A DNA stretch of 64,000 nt, taken from Juglans regia. Its lineage: Eukaryota; Streptophyta; Magnoliopsida; Fagales; Juglandaceae. The stretch covers positions 11,274,847-11,338,846 of the forward strand of contig NC_049914.1 of NCBI RefSeq assembly GCF_001411555.2, written 5' to 3'. A program made the position numbers and the translations under genes. Shown in pieces: positions 11,701 through 23,700 of this stretch. Within the stretch, counting starts at the first letter, position 1, and each line of letters opens with the position of its first letter. Below the pieces are notes generated by a model. That model did no database searches and had not been told where the DNA came from. It saw only the letters and a list, made by a program, of their open reading frames with translations.

Positions 11701-14700
11701 ACGCCCCAATAGAAGGCCCAAACCACATGGCCTATATTCTAAAAAAACTAGTCAATGATACAATTGGAGCCCCATTAGAACCTTATAAAGAGCAAGAACT
11801 TCTCCTTCCCAAGCAATGTGGGATCCCATACACCACCTACCTTTATCCTTATCATATGGGGTATCACAGAACTCCTAGATTCTCAATCATCACGAACTTG
11901 ATTAATATTTAGGCCTTCAAATCTTGAGATACACCTCCAACATCATGTTCACCATCAAGGGAAGTCTCAGTATAGCCTAGTTACCACTTTGAAACAATAT
12001 GAATGCAATCACAAACAGGTCAACGGGAGCTCCATCGTTGTTACATAATACATATCTTCTTGTTCATGTAATTAACATTTAGATTAGGGGTGTCAAATCG
12101 TGTTAACGGGTCGTGTTCGTGTCGTGTCAAGGTATGTACATTACACTTAATGGGTCAACACGAACACGGTCCGTTAAGGATTTCGTGTCAAAATTTCAAA
12201 CCCGAACACGACACGGTAAGATAACAGGTTGACACGACATGACCCGTTATGACCTATTAATGAATAAGAAATAAATTGACACGACACGACACGATCTGTT
12301 CCGTTCCGTTTCAACCCGTTTACGTTAATGGGTTAAACAAACACGATAAGACACGACATGACCCATTTGACTTGATTGATTTTATATAAATATTTAAATA
12401 TAAATAATATCTATAAAAAATAAAAAACTAACTACAAGTCTAAAATTACAATCCAAACAAATATGATCCACACAATTTGTAATAATATTCATTATTAAAA
12501 TTACATCCCAAATATAATAAACAAAACATATAATGTAAATATTTTAATGTTACAATCCCAAATATAATAAAAAATTAAAAAACAGATCTAAACAAATTTA
12601 GAACTTGAAGAAGGAAGTGAAGCGTCCTCCTTGCCCTTTAGGTCTAAGGGTATAAAGGTAAATTTAATTTTCTTAACGGTTCATAACTGGTTATAACGGG
12701 TTGACCCGTTAGTGACCCGTTAAGCAATCGTGTCTCAACGGATCAACCCGTTTTGACCCAAACCCGTTAAGACTAAACCCTACCCGCTTTTATCGTGTCG
12801 TGTTCGTATTGGGTTAAAGGATCGTGTCACATATTGCCACCCCTAATTTAGATCCATTGTTACTAAAGCAAGAGTTGCCTAAGTAATATGGAACAATTTT
12901 CAAGTTTCATGTTGGAAATTCACGAGGTTGGCCCTGGGAAACCTTCGCTTACGAACATCATTACTATAAAGTTTTTACCATTGCATGGATTAGTCATCAT
13001 GGCAGGGATTAACAAGGCTCTAATACCATCTGACGTAGTGGAAACAATAGAAAAAGAGATGTTTCCATCTTAAATCCTTGAACACAAAAGGAAAAACATG
13101 AAGTAAAAATTTTATTTTGGGAACTACCCAGATCTTAATAATGCCAAAATAATTAGAAAACCATAGAAAAGGAAACTACTTCTACTGCTTTAGTTGCAAG
13201 TTACTCTTACTCTACTTGTAAGCTACTTTCCACTTTAATTTAGAGGGGTATACTTGTCCTCTATCAGTGCTTCTGTTTGTTCATCTTTTCTTTTGACATT
13301 AACGCTTGCTTATTTTCTTTTCTGTTCTATTTAATCGCTGAAGTAAATGTAGCTACTTACCTTATAGTGTTAGTTCTCAATGAATTTTCTGTCATCTGAC
13401 AAAATCATTAATTGCTTGTGGAGTACTGATGGTTTCTTACATTATATAATGGTTTCCAAACTATATAGCGTCCTTTGTTCGAATTGCTGAATGCTATAAG
13501 TGCTGTTTGCCTGACTCAGACGTTTTATTTATCCTGTATTGATTACTTTTTTTTTACTTGACCAGGAAATGATACGCTTGATGAGAGAAAAACATTACCC
13601 TACCTCCTTTAAATGTTACCATAACTATCACAAAGTTGATTTCATATCAACTGACAACCTTTTTTACAAAATGGTCATTCATGTCCATAGCGACTCTGTC
13701 TTTCGGCGATACCAAAAAGAGATGAGGTCTTGTTTGAACTTACACTTGAATATTATTCAACTATAAACTTTCCTTAATTTCCTTTCTCACGCTCTTCTAA
13801 CTATCAAACTTGGTTCATGTTATTCCTCAACATTTTATGTCCTGTATTCCCCAAGTAATAAATATTTGGTATGTTCCAGGCTTAAACCAGCATTATGGCC
13901 GTTATATAGAGGTAAACATCTTCCTCTCTGCATATGACAATCATACTTTATTTTTGGTTTATAATCTTATACCTGACACCTCATGTTCTTTTCCTGGACT
14001 TTTTGGTGTGGCTATTATGTTAACAATGTTCATGATACACGTGGAACTTAGATATTTAGGCCTCGTTTGGGGAATGAGATGAGATAAGAAAGAGAAATTT
14101 GTGAATAGTAGTGAAAGGGTTTTAGTTAAGATGTTTTATTGGGTTTTGGGAAAGGAGAGAGAAAAAGTTGAATAAAAATATTATAAAGTTAAAAAATATT
14201 ATAGTTTTTTAATATTATTTTTGTTTTGGAAGTTGAAAACGTTGATTTTTTTGTGTGTTTTGTTTGGAAGTTTGGGAAAGTTGTAATGATTAGGTAATGA
14301 TCAGATGAAAAAGTTGAAGATTTGAAATTGAAAAGTGTTTGTATTTGAGTGATGTTTGGGAAGGAGATGAGATGAGATGGATTGAGATGGATTCCCAAAT
14401 GAGGCCTTAATCGCTTATCAGCAGTGTTCTCTAGTTGGCTGTAATGCATTTTTCTGCAGCAATGCTTTTGTGCCCACAAAAGAATAGAAGTAAATATGGA
14501 TCCTGTGAAAATGATGACCTAATTATATGCCAATAAAACTCTTTGGAACTCATCATGGCTTGATAACTTGTGTTGTGAACCTAGAAAGAATGTGATGGAC
14601 TTGTCAATTGTAGAAGACTTGCAAGGGATATAAACAAATCTCAAGTATTAAAGCTTATCAATGCTTCACATTATTTGTCTAAAAAGCAGTCTGCACCTCC

Positions 14701-17700
14701 TGGTGTTTTTCAAATTTTTTCATCAGTAGATGTATGTTTTTCCCATAGCATCATACATTGGAATTGCTCAAATCCATATTAATAGACACAACATTATTTT
14801 TTTTGATAAGTAAAACAAGAATTTATTAATATACCAAATGTCAAATACAGAGAAAATGCCCTAATTATGTAGGCACATTAGAAACTAGGAAAACATGAAG
14901 GTCCATGCCATTAAAGTCTATAGCAATGGCCCAAGTACAAAGAGTCCTAAAGAAAAACAGTTTAAGCTCCTCTAAAGATCTCTCTTTGTCCTCAAATGTC
15001 CTCTCATTGCGCTCTTGCCATAGACACCACATAATACAGATAGGGATCATCTTCCAAACTGCTTTGATCCGTCTCACCCCACGAATCGAAGCCCAGCAAG
15101 CCAATACCTCCAAAACTGTTTTCGGCATAACCCACATTAACTCCATTTTTTTAAACACCTCGTTCCAAAGAGTCCTGGCTATCTCACAGTGTAAAAGTAA
15201 ATGATTTACCGACTCACTCCCGCTTTTACACATACAACACCAGTCTGCAATAATTATCCTCCTCTTTCTTAGATTATCCGTGGTGAGAATCTTACCCAGC
15301 GATGCTGCCCACACAAAGAAAGAGGCTTTGGGAGGAGCCTTATGACGCCATTATAGTTGTGCCCATAAAGCTTCAGATAAGTACTGGCAAAAAAACAATG
15401 GATGAGGAAGTCAAATGCATTTAGTAGTATTTCCTTTTTAATTCCTTGTTTTGATTTTGGGACTTCCGTTATTTCTGACTGAAAAGTGTAAGTACAATAG
15501 CCTTATGTGGCTTTTATGCATTGATAAACCCATTTAATTTATTGAAAGAGTGTATGCTGTCCCCCAATGAGGTATCAAGTGGTATATATTTATAGATGCT
15601 AAGACAATGCGTGGTGGGCTGCTGTGCAAGTATCATTCTGCATAAATGGTGCTCACTTTAACAGAATGATATTCAATACATCTAGTCTGCTGGAGGTGTA
15701 AATCTTTTACTAACGTTTTGTATCTGCTCAGGCTTCTTTATTGACATTAATTTATTCAAGGCAAACAAGGAGAGAGCTGCTGAAATTGCTAAAAGCAATA
15801 ATATGGTAGAAAATGGTAGCAGTAGCACATTTGGAAAAGATGAATTGGCTGATGAAGATGCAAATTTAATGATCAAACTGAAATTTCTTACTTATAAGGT
15901 ACTAAAAGTTCTTACTTAAGGTGTCTGTATATAAAAGTCTCAATGGATATACAATCATGCTTTAGATGTTTAATTAGCATGTAGAATTGTGGTAGGATAG
16001 TTCTGCATCCTTCTCTATAACGCTTACTTTTCTTTAATAAATACTTCTTCAAAGTATATGCTTATTATTTTATTAAATAATTATGCACTTGTGTTTGCTA
16101 ACATGCACACAATATTTAAATTTGTTATTGCATGGTCTAATGCCTTAGTGCTGTGTTGGGCAGGGAAAAATATCCTTCTAGCAGCCGAAGTCTAATGCTT
16201 TGTTTCCCACCATATCTAGGAACACTTCTTTTGGGATAATTTATAAATTCACTAAAAAAATGGAACAAATAAGTATGTGAAATCTCCAGGTGTTAACCTC
16301 TTGGAAGACCTTTAAGTTTTGCATTTCTTCATCTGAGTATGTATTTGTTAAGCGTCTGTAATATTTTCGGTATAGGATAGGTTTCAGAAAACACTTACTA
16401 ATTGAAACCAAGGTTTTTGTGTTATCGTTGGAGGGGGGAAGCTACTTTCGTATTACTGAAAGAAGTAGATGGTTTTCAGCCATGCCAGTGTTTGTTGGTT
16501 GGCAATCACGGTGGAGTGCTATCATTCAGGGGGTAGGAAGGAGTTTTTAAGACTTTTCATAGTGGGTCTTTGTCACTTGTTGCCATTTGGCATTCCAATA
16601 CTTACAGACGCTACTTAGAAGTCACCGAGTATGGTGGCAATGGGCGTCGAGGTATGCTTGTGTTCCCTCAAGGGATGGAAGGTAGAGGGGGGAAAAGCCT
16701 CTCCATGGAGATGAAGTGTGCTTTGTATAGCCCTTCCAAGGCTCCAATGGTGGGTCACGGTGATGGGAAAGGGAAGGAGTTGGGAAGGCATGCTAGGATG
16801 TACGCTGAGGTTGCGATGGGACGTAGAGCAAAAATTAGGGTGGCGGTGCATGGTGGTATAGGCAATCCTTTGGCGTCACAAATGGAGAAAAGGATAAAAA
16901 GCAAAGGGTAGCAGGGGAGTGTTCCTTCGTAGAGAGGGATGGTCGCAACTTTGTACCTGGAAAAGATAGAGGTGGTCTGTCCAATATTTGCACAGTGGAA
17001 AGTGAGGGGCAGAATGTCCTATTTGGGATGAAGGAAGAGCTGCCTTGCGTGAAGAAGGAGTTGCATTGTCTAAAGAAGTCTGTCGAAAAGTTGCTAGGCA
17101 GAGTGGATTAGGATTTAAATCCTAGCCAGGGCTTGGGCCTGGGCCAAGGAAATGCTAGGTTGGGGTCAAGTCAATATACGAGGCTTGAAAAAGGCAATGT
17201 TAAGATGGGCTTGGGCCGGACACACCCCGTTCCAAAATTGGATAGCATCTGAAAAGAAATGGGCTTACGCCCATTCTGGCCCAAAGAACTACCCATTTTG
17301 AAATGGGTTCAACGTCCTCCTCTGGGCCTGAGGCCACATCGTCACAGCTGCCAGGGGTGCCACCGTCCCCTCCACCAGCATCGTCTGTGGTAGTTTCCGG
17401 CAACCCATGTGTCGGAACCCTAGCGTTGCCACCATACGAAAATGTTGGGAAATCGCGGATGCCATCTTTTGGTGGGCCAAAGCTCTATGGTTTGACATAG
17501 ACTTGTGTGCCGGTGTTGTCTGGGCAACTTTCCGGTACTGGGGATGTAAGGGAGATGTCGCCGGCAACATAGCCTATGCATTAGGGTGTGGCGTCAAGGG
17601 TTTAGGAGAGGGGGAAAATCACTCAGAAAATTTCGCAGGCGTCCTTTGGGCAAGAGCTAGATCTCAGTGCAGTGTAGAGGAATATTTTGGCACTGGAAAA

Positions 17701-20700
17701 AGATGTAGCCTCCGAGATAGACCATACTAATCGAGGGACACACTCGACGAGGGTTTAGAAGCAAGGGGAAGCATCACAGAAAGGGTTGATGGAGAGGGTT
17801 GAGCAGGAGAAAGGGCTACGAATGTATGAGAAGGCATAAGGGGAAGGAACATTGATCTTATTTGGGTCCAACATGATTCCAATAGTGGGTGAGGAGTTAC
17901 AACAGAATGAGGAAGGCATATTCCAATACGATTCAACACTCAACATAAGGGAGATTCATCAGATTGGGCTAGAGGAAATTGGGGATGATCCTATACCTAT
18001 TTGTACTATTCCTCCTTGTCATTCTTCAGATTGGGTCATGCAAAAAGTGGAGGAAATTTAGAGATGTGTAGGGATCTCTTGTGAAGGCTTTGAAGATCAA
18101 TTCATGGCACTTCTCATAGCAATTGAGGCAGGACATTATCATCATGGAATGAGGTCAAAACGAAACAGAGAATTGAGGAGGCTATCTTGGTCTATTAATT
18201 ATGAAGGAAAGGAGGGGAGTGCAAGCTGAGGAAGGAGCAAAGGGAGGGCTGTAGTAGTTGATAAATGAAGCCCAAAATTCTAATTTGGAACGTTAGGGGG
18301 TTGAATGAGATAGAAAAAGGCCTCCGAATAAGAAATTTGTTAAGACAATAGAAGGTGGACATCTTGTACTTGATGGAGACTAAGCTGAAGCTTATCACAA
18401 AATGTATTATCAGGCGTATTTGGGGCTGCCAGCACATAGGGTGGTCATATTTACCCTCGAATGGGGCATCAGGTGGAGTGATGGTAATGTGGGGATAAAA
18501 GGGTGGTGGAGAATCTCAACGAGTTTGTAGGGGAATACTCGGTGATGTGTTCTTTTAAAAATTTTGAAGATGGTTTTTTGTGGGCCTTTGCTGGGGTTTA
18601 TGGTCCTAATTTGGATAGTGAGAGGCGGTTTCTCTGGGAAGAGCTAGCAGGATTGTGTACTTGGTGGGATGTCCTGTGGTGTATTGGAGAGGATTTCAAT
18701 GTAACAAGGTTTTCGAGTGAGAGATCGGGGGAGGGATGAAAAAACCATGCAATGGTTGAATTTTCTGATTTCATATTTGAGTTGGAACTCATGGACATCC
18801 CTCTTATGGGGTACATATACATGGTCTAATTATCATGCCTCGTCTAGACTGGATAAATTTCTTATATTCCTAGCATGGGAGATGCACTATCCAGATGTAT
18901 GCTACAAAAGACTACCACGGATATGTTCGGATCACTTTCCTATAATGTTGGATTGTGGAGGCATCCAAGGAGGAAGAAGGCCCTTTAAATTTGAGTTATG
19001 TGGCTAAAAATTGATGGGTTTGTCGAATTGATTAGACAATGGTGGAGCTCATATTAGTTACAGGGCACTCCGTGCGTCATATTGATTGGCAAGTTGAAAG
19101 CTTTGAAGAAGGATTTGAAGACATAGAATGAACAGGTTTTTGGTAATGTAGAATTTCAAAAGAAGTCCTTATTACAAGAGTTACTAAGATTGAAGGGTGT
19201 AGAAGTAGAGAACACTCGCAAAGACCAAGTCATTTCTGAATTAGAAAAGGTGACTCTAATGGAAGAGATTTCTTTGAGGCAAAAATCAAGGGCATTGTGG
19301 CTTAGGGAGGGGGACAAATGCACAAAGTTTTTTCATTGGGTTGCAAACTCACATAGGAGGAATATTGCCATTTAGACCATGACCATTGATGGCTTTGTTT
19401 CTTCAGACCAGCCAGCGATAAAGGGTTACATTGCTGGACATTTTGAAGATTTGATCAGAACTCTTTGAATGGAGGCCTAGATTAGATGGCCTAGCTTTTG
19501 AGGCCATTGATCAAACTAGTATGGCTTGGCCGGAGAGATCATTTGAAGGGAAAGAGGTCCAACAAGTAGTTAGAAAAATGAACAAAGACAAAGCTCTGGG
19601 CCCTGATGGTTTTACTATGACACTTTTTCAGACGTGTTGGGAGGTGGTGAAAAGGGATGTCATGTAGGTTTTTCATGAATTTTTCTCTTTTGGGAAATTT
19701 GAGAAGAGTTTAAAGGCTACATTTATTGCACTTATCCCTAGAAAGGCAGGTGCAATAGAGGTGCATGATTTCCGGCCTATTAGTCTTGTGGGCAGTATGT
19801 ACAAGATAATATCAAAAGTTCTTGCTAATAAAATGAGTACGGTTATGGATAAAATCATCTCTAAGTCTCAAAATGCATTTGTTAGGGGTAGACAAATATT
19901 GGACTTGATCCTCATTGCTAACGAATGTTTGGACAATAGGATCAAGTCAGGAGTCCCGTGTATTTTATGCAAATTAGACATGGAGAAGGCCTATAATCAC
20001 GTTAATTGGGAATTCCTTTTTTATTTGATGGAGATATGTGGTTTTGGGGAGAGATGGAGGGTGTGGATGAGGCATTGTGTGTCACCGATTCGCTTCTTGG
20101 TCTTGGTAAACGGTGATCCCGTGGGTTTCTTTAATAGCTCAAGGGTTTGCGACAAGGAGATCCACTATCACCCATCTTATTTGTTGTTGTCATGGAGACC
20201 CTAAGCAGAATGTTGTCGGCTTTAGTGGAGGGTGGCTTTTTCTCTGGTTGTTCAGTGGGGGATACTAACCATGGTGCTACCATTATATTGCATCTTTTGT
20301 TTGTAGATGATACGCTATTATTTTATGAGACAAATCCAGGCCATCTTCAATCTTTAAAGGCTATTTTGTTGTGTTTTGAAGCGGTCTCTAGGTTAAAAAT
20401 AAATCTCTCTAAAACGGAGATGGTGGTTGTGGGTAATGTGCGTTATGTCAGGGGGCTAGCTAATATATTGGGATGTGTGGCCTTTTTGCTGCCTATGAAG
20501 TACCTTGGCCTTCCGTTGGGAGTATCATTCAAAGCCAAGACTATTTGGGATGAGGTGTTAGAGAAAATAGAGTGTAGGTTGGCTGGGTGGAAACGGTTGT
20601 ATTTGTCTAAAGGGGGTTGGATTACACTAATAAAGAGTACCATTTCAAACTTTCCCATATATTTCTTGTCATTATTTCCTCTTCCAGCTAGTGTTGTCTC

Positions 20701-23700
20701 TCTGATTGAGAAGTTTCAAAGAGATTTTCTGTGGAGTGGACTTGGCGATGAGTTTAAGTTCCATTTAGTTGGGTGGGACAAGGTGTGGTCTCCCTTGAGG
20801 GGTGGTGGATTGGGGGTTCGCAATGTGAGGGCCTTCAATAAGGCTCTTCTTGGGAAGTGGCTATGGAGATATGAGAGGGAAGCACTATGGAAGATGGTGA
20901 TTGATTTTTTTTTTTTTGATCAGTAAAAGTAAGTTTCATTAATATGAATGAGAATAGGCATAGCCCATGTACACAGGGAGTATACAATAGAAGACACCTA
21001 AATACATTCTCAAAATGCTAAATTAGAGACAAGAACTCATGTACACTATTTCCATTAAGAACAATGGCTGAAAACCATAGGAGTAAAGTGTGTATGAAAA
21101 AATTCTGAAGCTCCTCTATTGTGCGTTCCCTATCTTCAAAACACCGTGCATTCCTTTTCATCCAAATACACCACATAATGCACAACGGGATCATCTTCCA
21201 AGCTGCTGCTACCTGAGAACAACCTTGTAGACCCTTCCAACAAGCAAGCAGGTCAGCCACCTTTGCCGGCATAACCCACGCGACATCCACTCTACTAAAT
21301 ATCCCGTTCCACAGCTCTCTCGTCACCTCACAATGCAATAATAGATGGTCCACTGATTCTGCATGTTTTTTGCACAAACAACACCAATCCATCACGATGA
21401 GGCCCCTCTTTTTTAAATTATCCATGGTTAGAATTTTTCCAAGTGTCGCCGTCCACACAAAAAAAGTTATTTTGGAAGGTACGCGAGACCTCCATATGCT
21501 TTTCCATGGGAAATGTACATTACCTTGTGATGCCAGAATTTTATAATATGTTTTGACTGAGAACTTCTTGCTGCCCCTGCACCTCCATTGTAACCTATCA
21601 CCCTGAGTCGGTAGTCTTTCTGATGAGTATATCAAACTAAAAAATTCTGAAACGGTTGACAATTCCCAATCATGGTTATCCCGAGTGAATAAAATATCCC
21701 ACTGATAGGAGCCTTGGGCAAACACAAGCAGATCCGCCACCGAAGCCTCCCTATTAGCTGCAATGTTATAGAGAGCTGGGAAAGCCCTCTCCAGAGAATG
21801 CTCTCCACACCAGACATCATGCCAAAACCTGATGCGAGCACCCTGTCCAACCACGAATCGAATATTATTTTCAAAGCATTGCCATCCCCCCCTTATATAT
21901 CTCCACAAACCCACACCATACCCCCCTTCCTCACTTCATTAGTGCACCAACCCCCCCAAGCACCACCATGTCTAGAATATACTACTTCCTTCCACAAAGA
22001 CTCCCCTTCCACATGGTACCTCCATAACCATTTCCCCAATAGCGCTTTAATGAAAGTCCTCATATTGCGCACACCCAATCCTCCACTTGAAATTGGAGCG
22101 CAAACTTTATTCCAATTAACAAGATGGAATTTGGTTTTCTCCCCCAGACCACCCCACAAGAAAGTCCGGAATAACTTCTCGAGCTGATGCGCCACCCCTA
22201 CAGGCAACGGGAAGTAGGAAATAGGTTGGGAGGTTAGATAAAGTGCTAGTGATCAGTGTAAGTCGCCCTTCCTTCGATAGATACAATCATTTCGACCCAG
22301 CCAACCGTTTCTCCACTCTCTCAATAACTCCTTCCCAGATACCTCTAGCTTTGAAAGTGGCCCCCAAAGGAAGGCCCAAATATGTCATAGGCAAAGATGA
22401 CACTTCACACCCTAACATATCTATTAGTAGACTAATATGAGGCACCACACCCACTGCCACCATCTCAGATTTGCCCAAGTTTACCTTAAGTCCCGTCACG
22501 GCCTCAAAGCACAACAAAAGTGCTCGTATAGTTTGAATTTGACCCACCTCTGCTTCACAAAAGAGAAGTGTATCATCTGCAAATAAAAGATGTGAGATCA
22601 TGATAGAACCATAAGTACCATTGCCCACCGAAAAACTAGCTATAAAGCCACCATCTACAACTGCCTTCACCATCCTGCCAAGTGCCTCCATAACAATAAC
22701 GAAAAGAAACGGAGATAGCATATCCCCTTGTTGCAAGCTGCGAGAACTATTAAGAAACCCGCGGGAGTACCATTAACTAGCATTGAGAAACGCACAGTAG
22801 TTATGCAATATCGAATCCATGAAATCCACCTGTCTCCGAAACCACACATTCCAAGTAAGTAAAGGAGAAAATCCCAATTCACATGATCATAGGCTTTCTC
22901 CATATCAAGCTTGCATAGTATGCCTGATTTTCCCTCCTTCAACCTCTGATCTAAGCACTCATTGGCAATGAGAACTGAATCAAGTATTTGCTTCCCCTGA
23001 ACGAAGGCATTTGATGCTTTGAAATGATTTGCTCCATTACCACACTTAACCGATTAGTCAGAACCTTCGAAATAATTTTGTAAACCCCACTCACAAAGCT
23101 AATAGGTCTGAAATCATCAACTTCCAACACTCCCTATTTCTTTGGTACTAGAGCTATGAAGGTCGCATTAAAGCACTTCTCAAACTTTCAGAAAGCATGG
23201 AATTCAATAAAGACTCGCATTACATCACTTTTCGCAGTCTCCCAACAATGTTGGAAAAACTCCATTGTAAAACCATCCGGCCCAGGTGCTTTGTCTTTGG
23301 CCATGCTGCTAATGACCTTATGCACCTCCTCTTCTTCAAAAGGTCTTTCCAATCCGCTCGCACTCTACCTATCAATGGACTCAAAAGGCATACCATCGAG
23401 CTTCGGTCTCCAATTGGTCATCTCCGTGAGCAGGTTCTCATAGTAGCTCACAATATGGTTCTCTAAATCAGGGGGGAAGAGAGAACTTGATTACCTGTCT
23501 TAAGAGTCTCAATAGTGTTGTTGCGCCTATGAGAATTGGCCACTCTATGGAAAAATTTCGTACATTTATCTCCTTCTTTTAGCCAAAAAGCCCTGAATTT
23601 TTGGCCCACGATGTTTCCTCCATCAACAAAACCCTCTCCAATTCAGTCACCACCACACTTTTCCTCAACAACGCCTCTTCTGAGGCATTTCCCCTCAACA

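Larger units (their letters stand above)
10258..13266 (-). mobile_element. Non-autonomous LTR retroelement in RNL intron 11
   Basis: Two diverged LTRs begin TGAYGTAGYGGAA, at 10258-10679 and 13031-13266. Reading the minus strand, a primer site TGGTATTAGAGCC (one change from the plant initiator-Met tRNA complement) sits at 13016-13028 next to the 5' LTR, and a G-rich tract lies beside the other LTR at about 10680-10687. Flanking pentamers GTGCG and GTGCT match at four of five positions. No gag or pol reading frame is visible, so it resembles a TRIM/LARD-type or badly decayed element. It is interrupted by a solo LTR and a hAT element. Confidence 0.65.

Noticed and set aside
13810..14082. 90-aa frame containing [11 protein letters not shown]
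   Set aside because: Wrong frame of RNL exon 13; the correct frame reads [10 protein letters not shown].
16570..18061. Several open frames on both strands resembling small genes
   Set aside because: They fall in the ORF1 part of LINE A and are fragments or shadows of it.
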